Positions 8,532 to 17,641 are shown, numbered from the stretch's first letter. The stretch is DNA of 64,000 nt from CAZOAR01 sp964577985 (GCA_964577985.1 CAZOAR010000006.1:1-64000); one strand, 5' to 3'. The notes: generated by a model from the letters alone, not told the origin. Numbers and translations: made by a program.

Positions 8532-9437
8532 CTATCGGAGATAAGCCCATAATCGGAAGTTCGTGAAGAGGTCTCGGCCGTAGAAATAGACATCCCGCCC
8601 GACGGCTTCATCCACAGACGCGGGACGGATGTCGTCTGCAAGGGCCACAAAGAGACGGGCTTCACGAAGTTCAGGAGGGAGTTCTGGAAATGCGACATGC
8701 AGCACGGCTTCATTGTGATCCCCTTCCTCCTGCTCGACCGCGATCCGTCCCAGCACTCCACCATCCAGCTCCTCCGAGGCAGGTATAACGGTAGTCTGCC
8801 CCCGGCAGTAGTTGCTGTATGCCGCCTCAACGGCAAAGGGCACGATCTCCATGATCCGGACCTCCTGCGCAATCTGCGCCGACGTGAGGAGCGAAACGGC
8901 TCCGGAATCATCACTCTGATACAGATAGTTGCTATCCGGCAGGCGGATAAGTGCCCTGCGAACAAATCTATGGTCAGGCGACACGAGCTGGAGGCAGGAA
9001 TCGAGGCCATCCACCGGCCTCAGTAATTTCCCGATGACGATACCGTCAGACGATACAAATGGCAGATCGCTGGAGCCGGCGGCACGCTGATTCGTAACCA
9101 GTGCCTGAGAAAACGCCACCGGTGCCCTGCAGTTGAGAGCCCTTTCCACCGGGGCAAGAGTCCTCATCATTTGAACGACGCGCTTAATCTCCCCACGTTC
9201 CGAATACGGGGCCGGTGCGCCCTTGATTCTGATCGGGGAAAGGCGGTTACGTGCAGAGCGCGCCAAATCGCTGTAGAACTCTACGAAGTGCTGATGCAAC
9301 CTGCTGCACGGCCCGCACAGGATCAGATGTGCCTTCCACTCGTCCGCGTCCTGATCCAGCACGGTTTGCATCGCCCATCGCTCCACCTCCTCTTCGGGAG
9401 GGCAAACCGTAATACTCTGTTCCTCATTCACACCCAT
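8532..9437 (-). CDS. Hypothetical protein with N-terminal zf-HC2 (anti-sigma-type) zinc finger
   Basis: About 301 residues from the ATG at 9437, which has GGAGGAG eight bases upstream; the frame stays open to 9629 but without a better start. The N-terminus shows the four-ligand zf-HC2 pattern: Cys12 (CPPEEE), then His37-x3-Cys41-x2-Cys44 (HLILCGPC), as in zinc-binding anti-sigma factors. The rest (about residues 70-301) is soluble and not recognised; it contains no clear transmembrane helix, unlike many membrane anti-sigmas. No sigma factor gene is adjacent, so a regulatory partner would be encoded elsewhere. A zinc-binding regulator is the best guess; function is unproven. Confidence 0.65.
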   Translation of the reverse strand: MGVNEEQSITVCPPEEEVERWAMQTVLDQDADEWKAHLILCGPCSRLHQHFVEFYSDLARSARNRLSPIRIKGAPAPYSERGEIKRVVQMMRTLAPVERALNCRAPVAFSQALVTNQRAAGSSDLPFVSSDGIVIGKLLRPVDGLDSCLQLVSPDHRFVRRALIRLPDSNYLYQSDDSGAVSLLTSAQIAQEVRIMEIVPFAVEAAYSNYCRGQTTVIPASEELDGGVLGRIAVEQEEGDHNEAVLHVAFPELPPELREARLFVALADDIRPASVDEAVGRDVYFYGRDLFTNFRLWAYLR

Positions 9438-9850
9438 GACCATCTCTCCTCCGCGCGATGAGAAGCTTCCTCCATAATTCGGGCCGTCACCTTCTCCGTC
9501 CAGGACCGGAAGTCTGGCGGACCATACGGCAAGAGCGGGGCCATAGTGTACGATTTGCGGGCTCACAATGGAGTCATAAGTAAAGTCCTTGTGAGGCCCG
9601 TAAGTGCTGACGCACTTCCATGGAGGCATGGGGCACTTCTGGCGGTCGCGGTAGCCTCGCCAGCTCGCTCCCTCAACCTGTCACTCCACAGGGGGTTGAC
9701 CCCAAGCTCCTGTCTCCCCCGGGCGGTCAGCCGCAAACGGCTCCCCGTCTTCTCGAGGGTGAACGATCCCGCAGGGACGCGCAGCAACTGTTTGACGCCA
9801 CAGAACGAGTTCTACACAGCGAGTGAATCCTAGAGTTGGAACGGGTCAGG
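9438..9850. other. Region upstream of the zinc-finger gene, no confident gene
   Basis: The minus-strand frame of the zinc-finger gene is open to 9629 and another short minus-strand frame covers 9563-9787, but neither has a ribosome-binding site or recognisable protein content. The stretch may contain the promoter of the zinc-finger gene or the decayed end of an older gene. I cannot support a feature here. Confidence 0.4.
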
Positions 9851-10004
9851 AAGGCGTCCCTGGAGCGAGAGTGACGCCTTACATGTCATTCCCGCTTCAC
9901 CGTAATTCCCGCCTTAGCAGCCAGCTCGCTTCACATATCATTCCCTCTTGTCGGGAATCTCACAGCACAATAAGTCCGATTCTGGACGAGCCGGAATGAC
10001 ACGT
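9851..10004. repeat. Hairpin plus MITE-like inverted-repeat element
   Basis: A perfect 8-bp inverted repeat (AAGGCGTC/GACGCCTT, 9851-9880, 14-base loop) directly abuts a 124-bp unit (9881-10004). The unit's ends form a 12-bp terminal inverted repeat with one mismatch (ACATGTCATTCC and GGAATGACACGT). Inside is a further hairpin (ATTCCC/GGGAAT, 9940-9958) and another ATTCCC copy at 9905. GTCATTCC-type ends are common in small dispersed palindromic or MITE-like repeats. No transposase gene is nearby. Confidence 0.5.
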
Positions 10005-10036
10005 AAGAAGTGCGGATACTCCTGACAATAAGTGTA

Positions 10037-10065
10037 TTGACTCATATCTCACATATTGTTATAAT
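10037..10065 (+). promoter_or_regulatory. Promoter of rpsT
   Basis: TTGACT (10037-10042) and a perfect TATAAT (10060-10065) are separated by 17 bases and point towards the S20 gene. The predicted leader is about 115 bases and GC-rich, leaving room for the translational autoregulation known for S20 in enterobacteria, although no specific structure can be assigned here. Confidence 0.8.
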
Positions 10066-10187
10066 ATTACCGGCTGGTCCCGGGATCGTCCTTCCCTGGC
10101 GGAAGCGACGTGGCGCATCCGGGTTTCGCCTGAGCAAGCCATTAACCAGAAAGACCAATTCCTGACGCATAACGGGAGGATACCGCA

Positions 10188-10445
10188 TTGCCAAATGTAA
10201 AGTCTGCGAAGAAAAGGGTAAAGACAAGCGACGTTCGACGAACTCGGAATAGAGCCCATCGCTCGGGCATGAAGACCTCAATAAGAAAGGTGTTTTCGTG
10301 CGGCGACCCCGCGAAGGCTCAATCCCTTTTGAGCGAAGCGGTTTCCGTCCTGGACAAGTATTCCCGAAGGGGAATCATCCATAAGAACACAGCGGCACGC
10401 ATGAAGACGCGTCTGATGGCCCACGTAAGACACTTGAGCGAGTAA
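10188..10445 (+). CDS. rpsT: 30S ribosomal protein S20
   Basis: An 85-residue basic protein matching S20: the start (PNVKSAKKRVKTS) and the end (KNTAARMKTRL) are typical. S20 binds 16S rRNA early in small-subunit assembly. The start codon is TTG at 10188, seven bases after GGGAGGA. A UUG start is also known for rpsT of Escherichia coli, where the weak start is part of autoregulation, so the unusual codon may be functional. It has its own strong promoter and is followed by a membrane-protein gene after 12 bases. Confidence 0.95.
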   Translation: MPNVKSAKKRVKTSDVRRTRNRAHRSGMKTSIRKVFSCGDPAKAQSLLSEAVSVLDKYSRRGIIHKNTAARMKTRLMAHVRHLSE

Positions 10446-10457
10446 GCCCCACTTCTT

Positions 10458-11321
10458 ATGCCCACATCCGCCTGCTACGAAACCCGCCCTGTACGACCGG
10501 GTACCGCGTTGCTCGGGTACAGGGGGTACCTTGGCTTCCTGATTATTGTAACATCTGAAATCATGATGCTGTCCGGTGTCGAAACGGTCTCAGAGTGGTT
10601 CACTCCAATTGTCTGGACCGGATACATCCTCCTTATGGATCAAGTCAATTACTCCGTTTCCGGGTGGTCGATGATCATGAACCGGAGGCACGAGTTTCTT
10701 CTCATGATGTTTACATCTATAGCCTGCTGGACCATCTTTGAGATATACAACCTCTACCTGCAGAACTGGGAATATCTCAACCTTCCGAAGAACCTCTGGG
10801 TGCGGCAGATAGGTTATTGCGTGTCGTTCGCGACCGTTTTTCCGGGGGTGTTCGAGACCTTCTATTTTCTCGAAAATATCCAACTTTTCAAGGGAATGAA
10901 GAAGAGGAGCCCCTGGAGGCCCGGAATCTCGAACAGGGCGATGGAATGGACCGGCCTGACGCTTCTCACTGTCCCCATTTTTCTGCCGGACTCGATTTCA
11001 AGGTACTTCTTCGGACTCGTATGGGTCGGATTCTTTCTGCTTCTCGAGCCAATAAACTTCCGCAACGGATTCAGATCGGTCCTTAAGGATTTCGAGGACG
11101 GAAACTACGCTACAATGTTGAATCTTCTTGTTGCCGGTGGGATATGCGGTTTTCTGTGGGAGTTCTGGAATTTCTGGGCGACCACGAAGTGGGTTTACAC
11201 CCTCCCCTTTCCGACGGGATTCAAAATATTCGAGATGCCGGCACTTGGCTTTCTCGGCTTTTTTCCCTTTGCAATAGAGTGTTATTCAATGCACAATTTC
11301 TGCGCCATGCGGGAAGATTGA
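10458..11321 (+). CDS. Polytopic membrane protein of unknown function
   Basis: A 287-residue protein with about six or seven hydrophobic segments (roughly residues 20-42, 48-68, 82-102, 115-138, 168-185, 190-208, 225-245, 260-280) separated by short charged loops. It is rich in aromatic residues; the C-terminal part has a conserved-looking FLWEFWNFW and PALGFLGFFPFAIE. I do not recognise the family with certainty. It lies 12 bases downstream of rpsT and is probably co-transcribed, but S20 gives no functional clue. The annotated ATG is the first available and lacks a strong ribosome-binding site. Confidence 0.7.
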   Translation: MPTSACYETRPVRPGTALLGYRGYLGFLIIVTSEIMMLSGVETVSEWFTPIVWTGYILLMDQVNYSVSGWSMIMNRRHEFLLMMFTSIACWTIFEIYNLYLQNWEYLNLPKNLWVRQIGYCVSFATVFPGVFETFYFLENIQLFKGMKKRSPWRPGISNRAMEWTGLTLLTVPIFLPDSISRYFFGLVWVGFFLLLEPINFRNGFRSVLKDFEDGNYATMLNLLVAGGICGFLWEFWNFWATTKWVYTLPFPTGFKIFEMPALGFLGFFPFAIECYSMHNFCAMRED

Positions 11322-11358
11322 CCGGTCACCGCGCTATCCCTGCCAAACGCTTTGAGAA

Positions 11359-13185
11359 TCAAGGGTCAGGGGTCGCATCAGGCGGCTCCTCCTCCATCGC
11401 CTTTTTCTGGGCCTGAAACATCTCCATCTTCTCTGTCTGTTCCTCCGTGACGCGCAGTACCTCCTCTGGTGTCGCCACAACGTGTGGTGTGAGTATCAGC
11501 AGCAACTCACGCTTGAGGATCCTTCTCTTGTGGCTCTTGAAGAGATAACCTACGATCGGTATGTCTTTGAGAAGTGGCACCCCGAACTCTGACACGGTCG
11601 TGTCGTGGGTCATCAGGCCCCCTACGATGACACTGTTGTTGTCCTTCACAACAACGGAGGTCTCGAGTTCTCTTTTCGTGATGACATTCGCGTTGAAAAG
11701 GACTGTCTGCGTGAGGTCGTTGACCGACTGTTTCATCCAGAGGGAGACAAAACGTTCGTTGTTGATATGTGGCTTGATATCGAGTTCGATCCCCACATCC
11801 CGAAATTCTATGGTGACGTCTATGACTCCGCCCTCAAGTGTTCTCTTGGACGATTCGAAGGGGACCTCCTGCCCCACTATTATCTTGGCCTCCTTATTGT
11901 TGGACGTCAGCACGGTGGGTGTGGAAAGAATATTCACATCGGCGACCGACGAAAGGGCTTTGAGAGCCATCGAAGCCTGGTCCGGCCTCAGGATTCCATA
12001 GATCACACCCAGCGGCTCTTTCACCTCCCTGAGTACCCCCAGCGAATCGGCGGTGAAGTTCCCGGTAACGCTTCCTCGCGCCCCGGTTATCCCCAGGTGA
12101 TCCTTGTTTTGTCGAAAGAAGTATTCCAGACCATAGTCCGTCTGCTTGTCGAGGGAGACCTCCGCGATCATTACCTCTATCAGCACCTGGAGCGGTACTG
12201 AATCGAGTTTTTCTATGGTAGGTTTCAGCAGTTCGAAGACCTGCCTCGAGGTTCGAATTACAAGTGAATTCGTAGACCTGTCCGCGACGATAGTAAGGCC
12301 GCTGGCGCTCGTGCCGCCAAGACCCAGAGTGTCGGCGGGTGTACTCTGCTGCCGCCTGCTGCGCCCCTGTCTCCTCTTGTTCCCGGTATCCTGAAATAGC
12401 TTCGTGAGGACCCGGACCAGGGAATCCGCGCTGGAATTCTCCAGATTATACACGAAGATCTGAGGCGTAGTCGCCCCCACCATAGGGATATCAATCTCTG
12501 ATATTATCCGGAGCATCCTCTCGACATTCGTGGAATAGTCTGTGATAACGATTGTGTTGACCCTCTCAAACTCAATTATGCTTCCGCCCTGAGACAGGAT
12601 ATTCCGGAGTTGACCAGCCACCTCGTTCGAAGTGATGTACCTCAGAGGAATGACCTGCGTCACTACCTTATCTTCACCTTCTTTGAGCCCCTCGATAGAA
12701 AACCCGACGTTCGTCCGAACCCCGCGTCTGGATGCTTCGGCAAGCGGCAGCACCTTCATCACGTTGCCTGACGGCACGACTGCCATGTTGTAAACATTCA
12801 GTATGGACTCCACGAAGCCAGGGAGTTCATCTATGGGGATTTCATGAGATGTCTTGACCGTGATTGTGCCACGGACATCTCTCCCCATCACATAATTCAA
12901 CCCGACCAACTCGCTGATATTGCTCAACAACGTCGCCACGTCGACGTCCTCGAAGTTCAGAAACACATATTTCCCGTCCCTGACCCTGACTTCCTTCTCC
13001 CCGTCGGCATTCTCCTCATCCTGCTCCTCGGAAGGCGAACTGAAGGACCCCTCCAGGCCGAAATCTTCTAACATCTTTTCACGTTCGGGGGCGCTTCGTT
13101 CTTTTCTTTCCTGACCCCATATAGTCTGAGGCACGATGATCATCACGCAGACCAGGAAGCTTGCGACGCGTATAAATGTTTTCAT
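11359..13185 (-). CDS. gspD: Type II secretion outer-membrane secretin GspD
   Basis: A 608-residue secretin that forms the outer-membrane channel of the T2SS. A signal peptide (about residues 1-24) leads to an acidic linker, then the N0 domain (about 70-145) and N1-N3 repeats, interrupted by a basic/glutamine-rich loop (about residues 275-300). The C-terminal secretin domain holds the signature VPLLKDIPIVGYLF and ends in the LLILTPHVV strand. The C-terminal tail is short and acidic. The start ATG overlaps the gspC stop by 4 bases. It is the last gene of the operon, whereas in many proteobacteria gspD follows gspC at the front. Confidence 0.94.
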   Translation of the reverse strand: MKTFIRVASFLVCVMIIVPQTIWGQERKERSAPEREKMLEDFGLEGSFSSPSEEQDEENADGEKEVRVRDGKYVFLNFEDVDVATLLSNISELVGLNYVMGRDVRGTITVKTSHEIPIDELPGFVESILNVYNMAVVPSGNVMKVLPLAEASRRGVRTNVGFSIEGLKEGEDKVVTQVIPLRYITSNEVAGQLRNILSQGGSIIEFERVNTIVITDYSTNVERMLRIISEIDIPMVGATTPQIFVYNLENSSADSLVRVLTKLFQDTGNKRRQGRSRRQQSTPADTLGLGGTSASGLTIVADRSTNSLVIRTSRQVFELLKPTIEKLDSVPLQVLIEVMIAEVSLDKQTDYGLEYFFRQNKDHLGITGARGSVTGNFTADSLGVLREVKEPLGVIYGILRPDQASMALKALSSVADVNILSTPTVLTSNNKEAKIIVGQEVPFESSKRTLEGGVIDVTIEFRDVGIELDIKPHINNERFVSLWMKQSVNDLTQTVLFNANVITKRELETSVVVKDNNSVIVGGLMTHDTTVSEFGVPLLKDIPIVGYLFKSHKRRILKRELLLILTPHVVATPEEVLRVTEEQTEKMEMFQAQKKAMEEEPPDATPDP

Positions 13186-13802
13186 TGGCCCTTCCGTTTC
13201 TTTGAAGTCCAGGATTGTTGGCCACTGCTTTGTACTCCAGGCTTTGGCGTTCTTCTTTCAATCTTCTTCGAATTCACTGGTGTGTTTGCCTTCTTCTCAG
13301 CCTCACGTGGTTGAAGGAGAAGGATTATATCCCTGCCGTTCTTCGACAGGATGATCCTGTCATACAGTATCTCCCGCAATTCCATTCCACCGACATCATC
13401 ACCCAGGCGATACGACTTGGTCTCGCCTCGCATGCCGCCCTTTCTGACGAGAGCAAAGCTCCTGTCTTCGTCGGAGAGCACGGTGCCTGTCAACTCAAAC
13501 CCTTCGAACGATACAGTTCCCCCTTCGTCATCCCGGGACACCGTCTTTGTCCTTCCCTCGGGGGGCGTTCTGTCGGACGAAAAAAGGTTCTTCTCCACAA
13601 TGCTGTCATAACTAAGACCGTCCAGTTCTCCGGAATCACTCGAAACCAGTGTCGGGAACTCGATCAATTCTTCAGGGGGCCCGGCGTTTCCTTCCTCCGG
13701 CGGGTCAATTGTCCTGAAGACCTGGTAGAGCAATGACAGGGCGAGCATAGCAGAGAAAAGAACGAGCGCAGCGTTTATGTCACGCAAGCGGTGGACGTTC
13801 AT
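13182..13802 (-). CDS. gspC: Type II secretion inner-membrane protein GspC
   Basis: A 206-residue protein with one N-terminal membrane helix (about residues 10-28), a short periplasmic linker with the YDSIVEKNLF motif seen before GspC homology regions, and an HR domain (about residues 95-160: FELTGTVLSDED, then SYRLGDDVGG, ending in DIILLL). This domain contacts the N0 domain of GspD and links the inner-membrane platform to the secretin. There is no PDZ domain; the tail is basic and low-complexity. Overlaps of 4 bases on both sides support one operon. PilP of type IV pilus systems is a structural relative, but the GspD/GspL/GspM context favours GspC. Confidence 0.82.
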   Translation of the reverse strand: MNVHRLRDINAALVLFSAMLALSLLYQVFRTIDPPEEGNAGPPEELIEFPTLVSSDSGELDGLSYDSIVEKNLFSSDRTPPEGRTKTVSRDDEGGTVSFEGFELTGTVLSDEDRSFALVRKGGMRGETKSYRLGDDVGGMELREILYDRIILSKNGRDIILLLQPREAEKKANTPVNSKKIERRTPKPGVQSSGQQSWTSKKRKGQ

Positions 13803-14422
13803 TGACCACCTCCATCCGAGAGCTCGTTTCCTTCAATAAACCCGGATATCGTCGCGGTGATCCGCAAGTCGTTGGATTCAGGCCTGTTCCTCTCCGAGAA
13901 TCGGCCTTTACGGTAAGACCTTCTCATGCTACTGGGGGCGTTTACTTCAAGGTTTTGCACAAAAAGCAGGTTGGAGTCTTCCTCCATCTTCATCAGAAAG
14001 TCGTGCAGTCCGGCAATATCGCAACTCATATTCAACTGAATCGATATCCGCTGGTGGTCGTCTATCACCACGGGCTGGTTCACATTTTCCCTCGTAATCG
14101 AAACCCCGGCTACATCGGCATACCCTCGGATCTTGTTGGACAATTCGGCCGCGGCGAGCGAAGATGTGTTTCCTGAAAGCAGAAGTCTGGAAACCGCCAG
14201 CATATCTCCCCGTCTCTCCTGGAGTCCCTTCTGGTACGCGGTCTCGTCCGACAGGATGGACTTATATTCCTGCAGAAGGCGATATGAGGAATCAAGCTTC
14301 TCGTCGAGCTCGGCCTTTGAACTGAAAAACGGCCCTACCAGCACGAGATAGACGGCAACAAGCACCAGAAAACAACCGGCGCCAATCACCATCTTTCTCT
14401 CCCTGCTATTCAATGTCATCAT
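13799..14422 (-). CDS. gspM: Type II secretion protein GspM (PilO-like)
   Basis: About 207 residues: an N-terminal cytoplasmic stub with the N-S-R-E-R motif common to GspM, one transmembrane helix (about residues 12-32), a periplasmic coiled coil (about 35-75) and a ferredoxin-like domain. It dimerises with GspL in the inner-membrane platform. I place the start at the ATG at 14422, inside the last codons of gspL. The upstream open frame to 14485 merely reads gspL codons in another frame. The stop overlaps the gspC start by 4 bases. Confidence 0.82.
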   Translation of the reverse strand: MMTLNSRERKMVIGAGCFLVLVAVYLVLVGPFFSSKAELDEKLDSSYRLLQEYKSILSDETAYQKGLQERRGDMLAVSRLLLSGNTSSLAAAELSNKIRGYADVAGVSITRENVNQPVVIDDHQRISIQLNMSCDIAGLHDFLMKMEEDSNLLFVQNLEVNAPSSMRRSYRKGRFSERNRPESNDLRITATISGFIEGNELSDGGGQ

Positions 14423-15863
14423 CGTCGTTACCTGACCAGTCAACATCCGCAGTGATCCGAAAGGTTTCCACTTCTTCTCCGCCAAGATCGCGCGTGGTAG
14501 TCGGAGCCTCGAACTTCACATTCTTAAGGTATAGAGAGTTCTCGAGGAGCGGGATCAGAGTTGCGGCGCTCGACGCCTGTCCACTTATCCGCAACGGTTC
14601 ACCCTGCTTCATCTCGAGCAACGTGAGCCAGGCATCTTCCGGAATTGCCTCGCTCAGGTTTTTCAGGATAACAAGCCAGTGTGGCTTGTCGGCCTGCAGA
14701 TCATTCAGTGTATCTACTCGCCTTGCGAGGTCCTCGTACTCCCTCTTCAATTCCCTCGCCGCAGTCACCCGGCCTTCGATTGAGGCGAGCCCGAGCTGAA
14801 CATCCTCGAGACGAGCTTCATCGCGCCAGACGGACGCTACGGAAAACGCAAAAGAGAGAAAGATGATCGCGAGTGCCAGTACTCCCGTGCGCACAAGTTC
14901 GTCTTTCTTGCGCTTCTTTTTGACTCTTCCCGGTTGCATATCCATCTTATGTATTGAAGCCTGATAACCGGAAAGGGCCAGCCCAAGCGCGTGAGATAGT
15001 TTTTCTTCTTCAAAACCCTCCGGGATTTCAACACCAGCGTCCTTCGCCTCGACTCTTTCGGACTTGATGTTGAAAGATCGTTCAAGATCAGGCACGAGTT
15101 TGCTCAGCCAGGCGCTGGAACCGGAATAGAAAATGGTATCAACCTTCCCGGCCCCTCTTGTCACTTCACTGTGGAATCCAATGACCCTCTCGATTTCGAT
15201 CAGAATCTTTTCGGACTTCATCCCCTCCTTCTTGAAAGAGACCGTCCTGCAGGCCAGTGGATATCCGCCTGACACCAGCTCCATGGACGCACCCCACTCA
15301 TCGATATTCAACAGGATGAACGTTCCACCGAGCTGTTTTTCTCTCCTGACGAGAAGATTGCACAGTGCCATCTCTCTCATGTCGATCCTCAGCAACTCGA
15401 GTCCCGTGCCTTTGGCGATCGACATGATCTCTTCGATGTGGGTAGTGTGGGCTCCTGCCATTATAACATCCCGGCCCCCATTTCCGCCCCTGCCTATCTC
15501 CTGGTAGTCAAAAACGAGATGGTCGCCGCGGATCGGGAACATGCGTTCAGCCTGATTCTCCACCATAGGCTTCAGTTTATCCGAAGCCACCGGAGGAAGC
15601 GACACGCGTCGAAAAAAGTACCTGTCTCTCGAAAGCCCGAAGACGACTTTCTTTGACTTGATCTTGCCGGAATCGATCAATTCCCTTATCTTTAGCACAA
15701 GCATCTCACGCTCAGAGGCAGAGAGATTCTTATCCTCCGTGGAAAGTCCCAGCACACCACACCCGCTTACTATTAGTCCTCGCACTCCTCGAGACAGTTC
15801 GACGAAGCGCAACTCTCCACCGGTGATATCGATTCCGACGACCGATCTGTAAGATATTATCAA
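14406..15863 (-). CDS. gspL: Type II secretion protein GspL (PilM-PilN fusion)
   Basis: A 485-residue bitopic protein. Residues 1 to about 300 form an actin-like PilM-type cytoplasmic domain (start VVGIDITGGELRFVEL) that docks the ATPase GspE. A basic stretch (about 312-322, KKKRKKDE) precedes one membrane helix (about 325-345), then a periplasmic coiled coil and a PilN/fimbrial-assembly ferredoxin-like domain (about 385-475). The fused arrangement is that of GspL rather than separate PilM and PilN. The start overlaps the gspK stop by 4 bases. Confidence 0.9.
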   Translation of the reverse strand: MIISYRSVVGIDITGGELRFVELSRGVRGLIVSGCGVLGLSTEDKNLSASEREMLVLKIRELIDSGKIKSKKVVFGLSRDRYFFRRVSLPPVASDKLKPMVENQAERMFPIRGDHLVFDYQEIGRGGNGGRDVIMAGAHTTHIEEIMSIAKGTGLELLRIDMREMALCNLLVRREKQLGGTFILLNIDEWGASMELVSGGYPLACRTVSFKKEGMKSEKILIEIERVIGFHSEVTRGAGKVDTIFYSGSSAWLSKLVPDLERSFNIKSERVEAKDAGVEIPEGFEEEKLSHALGLALSGYQASIHKMDMQPGRVKKKRKKDELVRTGVLALAIIFLSFAFSVASVWRDEARLEDVQLGLASIEGRVTAARELKREYEDLARRVDTLNDLQADKPHWLVILKNLSEAIPEDAWLTLLEMKQGEPLRISGQASSAATLIPLLENSLYLKNVKFEAPTTTRDLGGEEVETFRITADVDWSGNDDDDIE

Positions 15864-16906
15864 CTTATCACCCCATCCTCCGGGCCCAGTTCCCGCCAGG
15901 ATAGAATTCTGAGACTGACCCTGGAGCCAAGAATCGTTCTGTATACAACAGCCTCGATGCGTTTCTCCACGTTGCTTCCGTCGATCCGCCCGATCGACAC
16001 GATCCTGAAGTGATACGACTTCGTGTCAATCGTCCTGTTCAGGACCGGGTAATCCTGAGACGTCTTATCCGTCGGATTCGACTGGCGAATGTATTGCATG
16101 AACTCCCCCTTACTCATGGGGGTGTAGTCGATATCTTCCCGACCTTTCGTGATGAACATCGCGGACTGTTCATCGATGCCGGGCAGGGCCTCCAGGACAT
16201 ATTCATCGGCGGTATTGATATTTACCTTCCCTCTCCCAAAAACCGTTACACGGGAAGCCAGATCAGTATTATCTCCATCTCTCTTCTCTCCGTACATCAA
16301 TTCCTCGTCTATTCCCCTCACAAGCAGCAGTTCCTCGATAGCAAGGAAATTCGAGTTCTTGCTCCTGTATGGTGGCTCGAGGGACATATAGTAATCGTCC
16401 TCGGCGCCATTCAGCATGATAACATCGTCGCCGTCCCGCCAGTCTATAATCGCATCCGAGATGGAATCCGAGGCTGCAGGACTCGACCCTGTACCCTTCA
16501 GCAATCCGCGTATCACATCCCGCGACGCCAGGTTGATGTTAATCCTGCTCTCCTCATCCGTGACGGAAACGTGGTAGCTCCCATCACCAAGTGCAACATT
16601 GGCGATATCAGAAAAGTAGTCAGAAAGAAAGCGTTGATCGACGTTTATTCCATCTTTCGCAGGATGACTCAGGAGCGCCAGAGCGTGATTAACACCCGCC
16701 ATTGCCAGGAGTTGAGCCTTTTCGTTATCCTTGAAATTTCTAACAATGTATGCTTCTTCCCGGATTCCCCTTGAAAAATAGGTCGCCGTGACGCCGAGGA
16801 CAATAATAATCCACAAGGTTATGATCAAGGCTATTCCTCTCTCGTTCGCCACGGATGTGCTCCTGGTCGGGAATCCCTCTTCTCCTCCGGTAACGAAGCT
16901 TATCAT
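15860..16906 (-). CDS. gspK: Type II secretion minor pseudopilin GspK
   Basis: About 348 residues from the ATG at 16906, which overlaps the gspJ stop (ATGA). The prepilin-type signal is NERG before IALIITLWIIIVLG, so the mature protein would start at Ile25; like other GspK proteins it lacks the Glu at mature position 5. The large periplasmic part contains the SAM-like helical insert expected for GspK, including a helix-hairpin-helix-like KVNINTADEYVLEALPGI. GspK caps the pseudopilus tip with GspI and GspJ. The frame extends upstream to 17044 within gspJ, which I regard as a shadow. Confidence 0.9.
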   Translation of the reverse strand: MISFVTGGEEGFPTRSTSVANERGIALIITLWIIIVLGVTATYFSRGIREEAYIVRNFKDNEKAQLLAMAGVNHALALLSHPAKDGINVDQRFLSDYFSDIANVALGDGSYHVSVTDEESRININLASRDVIRGLLKGTGSSPAASDSISDAIIDWRDGDDVIMLNGAEDDYYMSLEPPYRSKNSNFLAIEELLLVRGIDEELMYGEKRDGDNTDLASRVTVFGRGKVNINTADEYVLEALPGIDEQSAMFITKGREDIDYTPMSKGEFMQYIRQSNPTDKTSQDYPVLNRTIDTKSYHFRIVSIGRIDGSNVEKRIEAVVYRTILGSRVSLRILSWRELGPEDGVIS

Positions 16907-17616
16907 TTCACCGGCCTCTCCGGAAGGTACAGGAGCAGTGGCAGTCGCGAAACCTGGAGGGCTGATCCATCCTCCTCTATCCAGCTCATCGTGATCTCTA
17001 TGGCTTCGGGCAGTTCGCTTTCTGAGTCCCATTCGTCTTGCCACATCGATTCGTCGTTTTCATCGGTATGCAGATAGCTGATATCCATCCCCTCCAGCCC
17101 CACCGCCAGTTGCGTAGTATCCGCCTTCCAGGGTCCATAAAGCGGTCTTCGGGTCATCAGGAGATCAAGGTTGTCGCCCGCATCATCCTGAGAAAGGCCT
17201 ATCCAGACAAGAGACAGGATCCTTGAGCCGTCCGGATAGCGCGTGAAATTGTTAAACGTCAGGCTGTCAAACGGTTTTCCCTGCCTTATCGCGTCTTCTC
17301 CTCTGAAGGCGATTCTCTTTTCCTCCTCCACACCGGGCGTCCTGCCCCCTGGTCTGCCGAAAAACTCGTCACCCAGGAACACGGTCCAATCGCTACTGCT
17401 GGGTTTAAGATAGGAGGAGGTCAATTCCCTTGAGATCAACTCACGTGAGATCCTTATCCTCTGAAAGGTGTCTCCTTTCCTGCGACTGCTGTCCACGCTC
17501 CGCAGTCCAACGCTCAGACTCCCGTATAGTACACTGACAATAAGCCCCAGTATGGTCATCGAGACAATCAGCTCAATAAGCGTGAAACCGGTTCGCGGGA
17601 AATCCTCTCTCAGCAT
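16903..17616 (-). CDS. gspJ: Type II secretion minor pseudopilin GspJ
   Basis: About 237 residues. The prepilin peptidase site is RTG before FTLIELIVSMTILG, giving a 10-residue leader if translation starts at the ATG at 17616. A longer frame to 17712 overlaps gspI by 71 bases and would give a 42-residue leader. The C-terminal beta-rich domain has the usual GspJ features of an EEDG turn and a hydrophobic end. It forms the pseudopilus tip with GspI and GspK. The exact start is uncertain; the family call is firm from the position between gspI and gspK. Confidence 0.85.
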   Translation of the reverse strand: MLREDFPRTGFTLIELIVSMTILGLIVSVLYGSLSVGLRSVDSSRRKGDTFQRIRISRELISRELTSSYLKPSSSDWTVFLGDEFFGRPGGRTPGVEEEKRIAFRGEDAIRQGKPFDSLTFNNFTRYPDGSRILSLVWIGLSQDDAGDNLDLLMTRRPLYGPWKADTTQLAVGLEGMDISYLHTDENDESMWQDEWDSESELPEAIEITMSWIEEDGSALQVSRLPLLLYLPERPVK

Positions 17617-17641
17617 CTCCTCGACATGAAGGAGAGCAGGG

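Noticed and set aside
9563..9787. 74-codon minus-strand open frame upstream of the zinc-finger gene
   Set aside because: Arg/Leu-rich composition of a GC-rich shadow and no ribosome-binding site; kept only as unassigned sequence.
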